DNA of 64,000 nt, from positions 186,001 to 250,000 of the forward strand of contig NZ_OZ201294.1 in NCBI RefSeq assembly GCF_964332355.1, read 5' to 3'. The notes beneath the pieces are model-generated. The model did not search any database. It was not told the DNA's origin and worked only from the letters and a program-made list of their open reading frames with translations. Numbering within the stretch: the first letter of the stretch is position 1; each line of letters begins with the position of its first letter. This document shows positions 43,811 through 50,870 of this stretch, piece by piece. Both the position numbers and the translations under genes were made by a program. Source of the stretch: Imbroritus primus (GTDB lineage Bacteria > Pseudomonadota > Gammaproteobacteria > Burkholderiales > Burkholderiaceae).

Positions 43811-44491
43811 ATGCCAGCTCGAATCATCACCGTATTCAACCAAAAAGGCGGATGCGGCAAGACTACGTCCAGCATGCATCTGGCGGGAACATTGGGCTTG
43901 CGTGGATTTCGTACCATGCTGGTCGACATGGATGAACAGGGAACAGCGACCCGCTGGGCTTCTCAGGCGCCGGATGACGCGCCATTCCCTGCTTCCGTGA
44001 TTGGTCTCGCGCCCTCGGGCGGGGCCATGCACCGCGAGGTCCGCAAGTTCGTTAACGATTACGATTTCATCGTGGTGGATTGCCCGCCGGCGGTGCACTC
44101 CCCTGCGCCGTCGAGCGCCTTGCTGATCTCCGACCTGGCGATCATCCCCGTAGTACCGTCGCCGCCAGACCTGTGGGCGGCGGTCGCCGCCAAGACGCTT
44201 GCGCAGCATGCGCAAGTACAGAACGAAACCCTGCAGATTCGTGTGTTGGCCAATATGGTGCAGCGTCGGGTGTCGCTCGCCAAGCAAGCAATTGAAATTC
44301 TTGGAGAGGATGCCGATTTCAAACTGATGGATGCCATGATTGGCTCACGTTCCGCTTTTCGTGAATGCCAGGCCATCGGTTGCACGGTCCATGGCATTGG
44401 TGGCGCGAAAGAAGCTGCCCAGGAAGTCGATGCTGTCGTCGATGAAGTGTTGGAATTGCTGGGAATGGAGGGGGCAAAACGTGGCAACTAA
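43811..44491 (+). CDS. parA: Partition ATPase ParA
   Basis: A 226-residue small ParA (type Ib-like length) that moves origin copies apart on the nucleoid. The deviant Walker A is FNQKGGCGKTTSSMHLA with the signature lysines at 12 and 17; Walker A-prime LVDMDEQGTATRWA and Walker B VVDCPPAV follow. There is no N-terminal DNA-binding domain, so autoregulation would fall to ParB. GGAG lies about ten bases before the start. It overlaps parB by 11 bases. Confidence 0.94.
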   Translation: MPARIITVFNQKGGCGKTTSSMHLAGTLGLRGFRTMLVDMDEQGTATRWASQAPDDAPFPASVIGLAPSGGAMHREVRKFVNDYDFIVVDCPPAVHSPAPSSALLISDLAIIPVVPSPPDLWAAVAAKTLAQHAQVQNETLQIRVLANMVQRRVSLAKQAIEILGEDADFKLMDAMIGSRSAFRECQAIGCTVHGIGGAKEAAQEVDAVVDEVLELLGMEGAKRGN

Positions 44492-45581
44492 AGCAAAAAA
44501 TCTGAAAGCAGGCATGCTTGCCGGCATGGTCGCTGAAAAAAGCCGTGCGACCGAACCACTGGATCGCTTTGCCCGGGCCGAACAAGTGATTGTCGAGCGT
44601 CCTGGTGGCCTCCTGGCGCCGCCCGTGGCCGCTTTGGCTCCTCAGGCGCCAGCCTCCGCACCTGCCCAGCCGCCGGCGGCTACCGGGGCCGATAGCCGCG
44701 CGGGGGCTGCTTCTACCTCCGTCGTAACCGCGGGTTTCAGCGCTGAAAGTCCAGCGTCGGGAACCGGGACGCGCCGCCTGGAGCGGATTCCGCTGGCTTG
44801 CCTGCTAGACAACCCCCTGAATGCCCGGCGCATCTATGATCCGGAGGTGGTGCAGGACCGCGCCGCCTCCATTGCCACTCACGGCCAGAAGACCCCTGGC
44901 CTGGCCACGCCGGTTCCGGGGCGCGCGGGCTATTACTACCTGATTGATGGCCACTACCGCAAGCGCGCGCTGCTCGCTGCGAACAAGACCGAGATGGAGT
45001 GTTTCGTCGAGATCGACGTCGGCGACCTGGATCTCTACCGGCTCTCGTTTCTGCTGAACGAACAGCGTTCCGGCCAGTCGGCGCTCGACAACGCGATTGC
45101 CTGGCGACAGTTGATCGATGAAAACAAAATTTCCAAAGAAGAAGAAATATCGGAATTGACTGGTATTTCCGCCGGAACGGTGAGCAAGACGCTCGCTTTG
45201 CTGCGGCTGCCGGACTCGGTGCTCGATGTCATGAAGGAAAAGCCGGCGGCCATCGGCATTGCCGCGGGCTATGAGCTGACGCTGTACTTCAAGCTGAAAG
45301 GGGAGGAGCCCACGCGTGAACTGGCGCAGCGCATCGTTAACGATGGCCTGTCGAGCCGCGAGGTGGAGGCGATTCGCCGCCAGGCGCAAGAGGGTCGGAC
45401 GCGCAAGGTCAAGGAAATCAGCCGCCAGTACAAGATTCGCTCGGAGCAGGGCGAAGTGCTGGGAACCATCAAGGAGTGGGATTCAGGGCGGGTGGTGCTC
45501 GATATCCACGTGGCGGAGCGCGGCGCGCGAACCGAGCTGGTGTCGGCGCTAAAGGCGCGGTTTGCCGTCGATGGAAGCTGA
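44481..45581 (+). CDS. parB: Partition protein ParB
   Basis: A 366-residue ParB-family DNA-binding protein. After an unconserved N-terminal part of about 90 residues rich in Ala/Pro come the ParB/Srx fold (IPLACLLDNPLNARRIYD, with CTP-site motif GHYRKRA of type GxxRxxA) and a helix-turn-helix (ISELTGISAGTVSKTLALLRLP). The start is GTG at 44481 with GGAGG upstream; the frame open further back lies inside parA. One of the TTTCAGCGCTGAAA palindromes lies inside its coding sequence (44735), within the variable N-terminal region. Confidence 0.93.
   Translation: MATKAKNLKAGMLAGMVAEKSRATEPLDRFARAEQVIVERPGGLLAPPVAALAPQAPASAPAQPPAATGADSRAGAASTSVVTAGFSAESPASGTGTRRLERIPLACLLDNPLNARRIYDPEVVQDRAASIATHGQKTPGLATPVPGRAGYYYLIDGHYRKRALLAANKTEMECFVEIDVGDLDLYRLSFLLNEQRSGQSALDNAIAWRQLIDENKISKEEEISELTGISAGTVSKTLALLRLPDSVLDVMKEKPAAIGIAAGYELTLYFKLKGEEPTRELAQRIVNDGLSSREVEAIRRQAQEGRTRKVKEISRQYKIRSEQGEVLGTIKEWDSGRVVLDIHVAERGARTELVSALKARFAVDGS
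44735..44748. promoter_or_regulatory. parS: Candidate ParB site (parS-like palindrome), copy 3, inside parB
   Basis: TTTCAGCGCTGAAA within the parB coding sequence, encoding part of AGFSAES in the poorly conserved linker. It keeps the exact palindrome found twice before parA, with different flanking bases. Confidence 0.65.
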
Positions 45582-45625
45582 TCGAAGGCGTGTGGAGGGG
45601 GCAAGCGGGCACGCCGGCAGGGCCG

Positions 45626-45710
45626 GCGTGAAACAATTGCAAAAAACAGCTGTCTCTCGACATCCGCATGAATAAAGGGTTTCCCGGTGATATGCGGTAT
45701 TGTTTCACGC
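45626..45710. promoter_or_regulatory. 12-base inverted repeat upstream of the KfrA-like gene
   Basis: GCGTGAAACAAT (45626-45637) and ATTGTTTCACGC (45699-45710) are exact reverse complements, 61 bases apart, in the 254-base gap between parB and the KfrA-like gene. The spacing is too wide for a simple hairpin, so they look like two sites for one protein in opposite orientation, possibly with a loop. KfrA-type proteins are known to bind repeats near their own promoters; binding here is inferred. Confidence 0.55.
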
Positions 45711-45817
45711 GTTGGCGGGCGAAACTGCGTAATCTTTCCAGCCTGTCCGCCATCTGTCAGCCCCGGCACGAGCCGAAGCCGGCGATGTGTAATGAATGTG
45801 ACAAAAATGGCGTAACT

Positions 45818-45827
45818 TTTACGTAAA
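45818..45827. promoter_or_regulatory. Palindrome at the start of the KfrA-like gene
   Basis: TTTACGTAAA, a perfect 10-base palindrome eight bases before the start codon, overlapping the AAAGGTG ribosome binding site. Possible autoregulatory site or RNA element. Confidence 0.35.
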
Positions 45828-45835
45828 GGTGACGC

Positions 45836-47011
45836 ATGAGTTCCTCCGGAAGTGCAGTGGACCTGCTGCGGGTCGAGATCGAGCAGATGAAGGCGGACGG
45901 CGCACGCCGTGCCGAGTTGTCGTTGCATGCTTGCCAGCGGCTGTTTTTCGACGTCGGTGTACGGCCGACGGTCGCCAATGTGCGCGAGGCGACCGCAACC
46001 GGCAGCGCAGGCGATATTGCGCGTGACATCGAGGCGTTCTGGCAGCGGTTGCGCCAGCAGGGGCAGTGCGCTGTGGAGGGCGTACCCGCGCCGCTACAAC
46101 GGCGTGCGGGCGAACTGGTCTCGGGGTTGTATGGTGCGGCGCTGGCCGAGGCGCGCAGTACCCATGCAACCGAGCTGGCTCGCGCCGAAGCGGCCGCGCA
46201 ACATGCCATGGCACGGCAGTGGGAGCTGGAAAACGAAGTCGATGCCTTGCGTCGGCAGTGCGCGGAGCAGGGTGCGCGGCTTGCGTCCGGCAGTCTCGAT
46301 GCACAGCGCGATGAAGCGCTACACAGCGTGCTCGCGCAATATGCCGAAGGAGAGAAGGCCGCATTGTCCGCGCAGTTGCAGGCGGCCCAGGCCGATAACG
46401 GCGTGCTGCGCGAGCAGGTTGCGGCGCTGCAGGCGGAACTGGCGAGCCGCGCCGTGGAATATGCCGCGCATCTCAAGGATGCGCTCGCTTCGGCGGAGGC
46501 GCGGGTCCGTCCCTTGCTGGTCGAGCTTGACAGCCTGCGTCAGCGGGTCGCGGCTGCCGACCGCGAGACACGCGAGGCGCCGCGGCGCGAATTCGAATGG
46601 ATGCAGCAATTGAACCAGGCCCGCATGCTTGCGGCCCAGGCGCGCCAGGAAGTAGAGCAGGCGCGTGCCGAGGCAGAGCGTCTGCGCCAGGCGGCGTTGG
46701 CGAGTCGAACGGATACCGGGGGTGATGGCCGGCGTGAGAGCGTACCCCCGGCACTCGGCCATCTGGTGGCGAACCTGATCCGGCAGGGCGTGCTGTCACG
46801 GGAGACGGTCGGTCCGCTGGGCCGCGCGCTCGATGCCTATATCGACGCCGGCATGCCATGCCCGCAGTGCACCTCGGATGAAACCGATCTCGCCATGGTT
46901 GGCCAGCAGGTGGAGTTTACGTGTGCGGCCTGTGGCCATCAGTCTGGTGTACATGCCACGCGCGCACTGGCGCTCGTGCACTTCGTCGGGTGCGACGCGT
47001 TGGTCGGCTGA
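45836..47011 (+). CDS. KfrA-like coiled-coil DNA-binding protein with C-terminal zinc ribbon
   Basis: A 391-residue protein. The first 110 residues resemble the KfrA N-terminal DNA-binding domain of plasmid maintenance proteins (VRPTVANVREATATGSAGDIARDIEAFWQRL). Residues about 115-300 form a long Ala/Glu/Gln/Arg-rich coiled coil. The C-terminus is unusual for KfrA: CPQC ... CAACGHQ gives two CxxC pairs, like a zinc ribbon, in the last 50 residues. It follows parAB, and plasmid KfrA proteins support stable inheritance and regulate themselves. The general class is well supported; the role of the metal-binding end is unknown. Confidence 0.82.
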   Translation: MSSSGSAVDLLRVEIEQMKADGARRAELSLHACQRLFFDVGVRPTVANVREATATGSAGDIARDIEAFWQRLRQQGQCAVEGVPAPLQRRAGELVSGLYGAALAEARSTHATELARAEAAAQHAMARQWELENEVDALRRQCAEQGARLASGSLDAQRDEALHSVLAQYAEGEKAALSAQLQAAQADNGVLREQVAALQAELASRAVEYAAHLKDALASAEARVRPLLVELDSLRQRVAAADRETREAPRREFEWMQQLNQARMLAAQARQEVEQARAEAERLRQAALASRTDTGGDGRRESVPPALGHLVANLIRQGVLSRETVGPLGRALDAYIDAGMPCPQCTSDETDLAMVGQQVEFTCAACGHQSGVHATRALALVHFVGCDALVG

Positions 47012-47057
47012 TACAACCGCTTACGACCGTCTACCGCCTTTTTCCTCGCGCCGCTGC

Positions 47058-47720
47058 TCAGTCGTCGGGCGGTGTATCCAGCGGCGGATTACGTTGCGCG
47101 AGCGGCGCGAGCATGGCGGCGCCGATCTCATGCTGCCCGCCGGCTCGTAGTGCCTCACCTGCGCCGCGCACATCCTCGGCATCCTTGTTCTGGCTCAGCT
47201 TAAGCTTGCCGACCAACTGCGTGATCTCGATCTCGATGCCGACAATCGACGCGAGCATCGCATCGAGGTAATCCCGGGGGGCGTCGGTCATCTTCCACGG
47301 CTGTGGCTGCGCGGCCTCATGCGTGCGTGTGAGCCGGCCGACGACGCCACGTACGTATTTCTCGTCGTCGCGGATCGTGATGCGGCCGTGCGCATGCACG
47401 ACCCGGTAGTTCCAGGTCGGAACCTGGCGATGCGCAACATGTTTGCTTGGGTACCAGTTCGGGGACACATAGGCGTCGCCGGCGCGAAAAATTACCAGCA
47501 CTTCATCCCCATCGGTCACCGCTTGCCAAAGCGGATTGGCGCGCGCCACATGGGCGTGCAGCACGCCAGGCGCTTGCGCGCGCGTCTCCAGCGCGAACGG
47601 CAGGTGGTTGGCATCCAGTCCGCCGTCACCGCATGTCACCAGGCTGCCGAACGGATATTGCACGATCAGTTCGTGCAGTGCTGCGATGTCGTTTTCCGAG
47701 AAATGGGCAGGCAGATACAT
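47058..47720 (-). CDS. PaiB-family FMN-binding protein
   Basis: A 220-residue protein of the PaiB family (FMN-binding split-barrel, named negative transcriptional regulator). Family motifs: MYLPAHFSENDIAALHELIVQYPFGSLVT, VLVIFRAGDAYVSPNWYPSK, VPTWNYRVVHAHGRI and the C-terminal helix IVGIEIEITQLVGKLKLSQNK. The start at 47720 is the family-typical one with GGAG upstream. It is convergent with the KfrA-like gene. Whether it regulates transcription in this host is unknown. Confidence 0.92.
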   Translation of the reverse strand: MYLPAHFSENDIAALHELIVQYPFGSLVTCGDGGLDANHLPFALETRAQAPGVLHAHVARANPLWQAVTDGDEVLVIFRAGDAYVSPNWYPSKHVAHRQVPTWNYRVVHAHGRITIRDDEKYVRGVVGRLTRTHEAAQPQPWKMTDAPRDYLDAMLASIVGIEIEITQLVGKLKLSQNKDAEDVRGAGEALRAGGQHEIGAAMLAPLAQRNPPLDTPPDD

Positions 47721-48140
47721 GATGACTCCGGATGGCTCGATGGCGTTGCTCACGTGCGCTGCGTGGTACGCATGCATTCCGGATGGTAGCAGTCCGGCCT
47801 GGCCAAGGGTGCGATGCGCCCGCCGGATGGCGGCGATAGCATTGCCAATGTGGCATCTCCCCGGCAGGCACGGCAGCGAGGGCATTTTCAGATTTGGCGG
47901 GCTCGACCAGTGGCGCCGGCCTGAGCCGGTGTAAAGATTGCATGACCCTTGTCATTTCCGGACGCTGCGGCGCGCGCTCTGCCTTGACGCGCCTGGCCGG
48001 ATGACGCGCGGGCGCATGAAACCACGCGGATCTACCAGAAAGACGGCGCATTGGCGCGGCTCTTGCGTATCAGCAGTGAGAGCGGCGTGCATGGAAGTAA
48101 CGCATGCCGGCCCCAACCACACTGAACAAGGAGTCCGCCC
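47721..48140. other. Intergenic region between divergent paiB-like and PRC-barrel genes
   Basis: 420 bases. No coding sequence with homology or start signals was found, and no repeat or clear promoter pair could be picked by eye. Confidence 0.4.
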
Positions 48141-48626
48141 ATGACCATGCAAAGACCCACCTATGGCACTGATTCCGCCAACCAGAATGCCAACCAGGGC
48201 GCTACCATCGTCGGCCAGACCGCTCCCAATATCTCCGGACCGGGGCCAGCCATCATGGCCGCCGATACGCTCGAGAACAACAAGGTCATCGGTCCGGCTG
48301 GCGAAGATCTCGGCAATATCGAGCACATCATGCTGGATGTCGGCAGCGGTCGGATCGCCTACGCCGTGCTGTCGTTCGGCGGCTTTCTCGGCATCGGTGA
48401 AAAGCTGTTTGCCGTACCGTGGAGTGCACTGACGCTGGATACGCGTCACAAGTGTTTCGTCCTCGGCATCGAGAAGAGCCGACTGAAGGATGCACCGGGA
48501 TTCGACAAAGACCACTGGCCCGCGATGGCTGATGCGCGCTGGGCCACCAGCATCCACGACTATTACCAGGCCTCGCCGTACTGGAGCAGCACAGCGGCTG
48601 GGCGTGTGGTATCCGACCATCATTGA
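48141..48626 (+). CDS. PRC-barrel domain protein
   Basis: A 161-residue protein with a PRC-barrel in the middle: AADTLENNKVIGPAGEDLGNIEHIMLDVGSGRIAYAVLSFGG ending in LFAVPWSALTLD. The N-terminal 40 residues (Gln/Asn/Gly-rich) and the tail with DYYQASPYWSS are less conserved. Such stand-alone PRC proteins are often stress induced; the function is not established. AGGAG lies eight bases before the start. First of five small genes in a row. Confidence 0.88.
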   Translation: MTMQRPTYGTDSANQNANQGATIVGQTAPNISGPGPAIMAADTLENNKVIGPAGEDLGNIEHIMLDVGSGRIAYAVLSFGGFLGIGEKLFAVPWSALTLDTRHKCFVLGIEKSRLKDAPGFDKDHWPAMADARWATSIHDYYQASPYWSSTAAGRVVSDHH

Positions 48627-48767
48627 GCGCGTGCGTGCACGAGTGTTGGCCACGCGGTTTCGTCGGCGCGAAAACCGAACCTCCATCCGGGCATCTGGAT
48701 AGATGTCGACCCCGGAAAGCAGCCACCTAACACTCAAGACGCCTGCAGGAAGCGCAAGGAGATCGTC

Positions 48768-48968
48768 ATGCCACTCAAAGAAGGCAAAAGCCGCAAGACC
48801 ATTAGCGGCAACATCGAGAAGCTCGTGCACGAGTACGACAGGGACGGGCATGTCGCCAACAGCCGGCCGGCATCACGCAAGCGTGCGGTGAAGCAGGCCG
48901 TCGCCATTGCGCTCAACAAGGCTGGCGTGAGCCGTAAGCAAAAGGCGGCTCGACGCAAGCGCCGCTGA
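48768..48968 (+). CDS. Small basic protein (KQAVAIAL type)
   Basis: A 66-residue, strongly basic protein with the pattern SRKTISGNIEKLVHEY ... KRAVKQAVAIALNKAG followed by a run of Lys/Arg. Short proteins with the KQAVAIAL core are widespread in proteobacteria and unnamed functionally. AAGGAG lies eight bases before the ATG. The composition suggests nucleic-acid binding, which is inference. Confidence 0.75.
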   Translation: MPLKEGKSRKTISGNIEKLVHEYDRDGHVANSRPASRKRAVKQAVAIALNKAGVSRKQKAARRKRR

Positions 48969-49008
48969 CGCGCGTCGGACCGTCCAGAAGTTTGAACAGG
49001 AGACCGTC

Positions 49009-49827
49009 ATGTCACACATCATTGCCGGCCGCTTCAATACTTTCCCTGCGGCCCAGAAAGCAGCCCGCTCGTTACGGGCCCGCGGCTTTTCCACGAACAA
49101 GCTGTCGCTGTTCTTCGTCAACCCCGCCGGCCAGCACGCGCGCTTCCCGATCGGCGGCGATATGTATGCCGATGCCGGTGCGCGGCATGCCGGCAGCGGC
49201 GCCTTCACCGGCGTCATCGTCGGGGCGCTGGCCGGTGGTGCGCTTGGCGGGCTGGTGTATCTGTCCGGCGTCGTCAACAGCTTCCAGTATCCGGTGCTTG
49301 TGCCGCTCTTCGCGGCCGGCCTCGGGGCTTACCTGGGCTCGCTGGCCGGCGGCCTGCGGCGCACGCGCGATCCAGCCGTGGGGCGTGAGCGCGATGCCGG
49401 CGTGATGCTCGCCGTGCAAGTCGACGATGCCGGTACCCGAGGCACCGCAGCCGACGTGCTACGCGCCAGCGGTGCGATGGATATCGAGGATGCTGAAGGC
49501 GAGTGGCGCGCCGGTGAATGGCAGGACTTCGATCCACGGACCGGTCCGGAGCCCGGCGCCGCCAGGGCTGCGGTTGCCACCGCCCCCGCTCCCGCCACCG
49601 CTGCGGATGCTGCCCGTGCCACTACTGTAGCGCGCCACCAGACGGCAGAGGCGGAAGAAAGGGCAGGAATGGCCGAGCGCAGGCCAGGCCAACAGATGCG
49701 GCGCGACCAGCCGGGCGCTATCCGTGGCGATGCGGCTGGCGCGTTTCCGCCAGGTGTCGAAGGGGAGGCGCTGCGTGATCCCGGCAATGCCACGCCGGAT
49801 GTGCCGCCAACCGACAACCGCAGTTGA
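49009..49827 (+). CDS. Glycine-zipper membrane protein of unknown function
   Basis: A 272-residue protein. An N-terminal alpha/beta part (HIIAGRFNTFPAAQKAARSLRARGF, up to 60) is followed by two membrane segments rich in small residues (GAFTGVIVGALAGGALGGLVYL and FAAGLGAYLGSLAGGL), a soluble stretch (MLAVQVDDAGTRGTAADVLRASGA) like proteins that sense or repeat the N-terminal fold, then a disordered Ala/Arg/Pro-rich tail of about 90 residues. AGGAGA precedes the start. Similar to general-stress proteins of the glycine-zipper type; no specific function. Confidence 0.78.
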   Translation: MSHIIAGRFNTFPAAQKAARSLRARGFSTNKLSLFFVNPAGQHARFPIGGDMYADAGARHAGSGAFTGVIVGALAGGALGGLVYLSGVVNSFQYPVLVPLFAAGLGAYLGSLAGGLRRTRDPAVGRERDAGVMLAVQVDDAGTRGTAADVLRASGAMDIEDAEGEWRAGEWQDFDPRTGPEPGAARAAVATAPAPATAADAARATTVARHQTAEAEERAGMAERRPGQQMRRDQPGAIRGDAAGAFPPGVEGEALRDPGNATPDVPPTDNRS

Positions 49828-49896
49828 TCGAGCTGAGTTGCGCGGTGCGTGCCGCGCGCAGTTTCCGTGTAATGCGAACCAATGGAGGAACCCATC

Positions 49897-50349
49897 ATGG
49901 CCAGCAATAAAACCGTATCCGTGCTGAATGATCTGATCGAAGTGTCGAAGGATGGCGAACAAGGCTTTCGCAAGGCCGCCGAAGACACCAAGACCGTGCA
50001 GCTGAAAAGCACTTTCCTGGAATGTGCCGACGATATTTCGCGCGGCATCGCCGAGTTGCAGTCGGCCGTCACCACGTTCGGCGGGCGGCCCGAAACCGGC
50101 GGCTCGGTGGCAGGCGCCCTGCATCGTGGCTGGATCGATATGAAATCAGCTGTGGTCGACCGTACCGATCTTGCCATCCTCGAAGAAGCGGAACGCGGAG
50201 AAGACGTCGCCAAGCGGCGCTATACCGATGCGCTCAATGAAGACGATATCGATCTCAGTGCGCGCAGTCTGATCGAGCGCCAGTATCAGGGCGTGTTGCG
50301 CAACCACGAGCGCGTGCGCGAACTGCGCAATCGCTATCGCACGCTTTGA
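49897..50349 (+). CDS. DUF2383/PA2169-type four-helix protein
   Basis: A 150-residue ferritin-like four-helix-bundle protein of the PA2169/DUF2383 family: VLNDLIEVSKDGEQGFRKAAED, LKSTFLECADDISRGIAELQ and the Gly-rich link FGGRPETGGSVAGALHRGWIDMKSAV are diagnostic. Start 49897 with GGAGGA upstream; the in-frame ATG at 49882 lies on the ribosome binding site and is unlikely. Family members are small stress-associated proteins of unknown activity. Confidence 0.86.
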   Translation: MASNKTVSVLNDLIEVSKDGEQGFRKAAEDTKTVQLKSTFLECADDISRGIAELQSAVTTFGGRPETGGSVAGALHRGWIDMKSAVVDRTDLAILEEAERGEDVAKRRYTDALNEDDIDLSARSLIERQYQGVLRNHERVRELRNRYRTL

Positions 50350-50393
50350 TGGCATCCCCGTCACCCACGGGCCTTCTTGAACAGGAGATCATC

Positions 50394-50813
50394 ATGCGCT
50401 CGACTCGAACCTTTCGCACCATCCTCTTCGCCGCAACCCACGCGGCGGCGCTGGGCGGCCTATTGATGGCAGCCCCCGCGCAGGCCCTCGACACCCGCCT
50501 GCACGGCGGGAGCATCATCTTCGTGGCGGACAACTCCGCACCTGCCCAGCCTGGCGCGACCACGGCACCATCGGCAGGCAAGAGTGCCCAGCCCGTCAGC
50601 GACAGCGTCATCACCGTCAAGGTCAAGGCTGAACTCGCCGCGGCGAAGGGCCTGGAATCGCGTCACATTAGTGTCAAGACCGTCAACGGCACCGTGCATC
50701 TGACAGGCTCGGTGCCTACCGAGGCGCAGCGCACGCAGGCCATCCAGACCGTGCGTGGCATCGAAGGCGTGTCGTCGGTCTCCGATGGTCTGACGGTGGG
50801 CGGCAAGTCGTAG
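50394..50813 (+). CDS. Exported BON-domain protein (OsmY-like)
   Basis: A 139-residue periplasmic protein: signal peptide ending at PAQA (about residue 31), a short Pro/Ala-rich linker, then one BON domain (VSDSVITVKVKAELAAAKGLESRHISVKTVNGTVHLTGSV, VRGIEGVSSVSDGLTV). OsmY-like proteins protect the envelope during osmotic stress. GGAG lies six bases before ATG 50394. Single BON domain compared with two in OsmY. Confidence 0.87.
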   Translation: MRSTRTFRTILFAATHAAALGGLLMAAPAQALDTRLHGGSIIFVADNSAPAQPGATTAPSAGKSAQPVSDSVITVKVKAELAAAKGLESRHISVKTVNGTVHLTGSVPTEAQRTQAIQTVRGIEGVSSVSDGLTVGGKS

Positions 50814-50870
50814 CGTCGCACTGCCGCCGGAATGCCTGCATGAGGACCTTCGCCTTGCCGGCGGAGGTCT

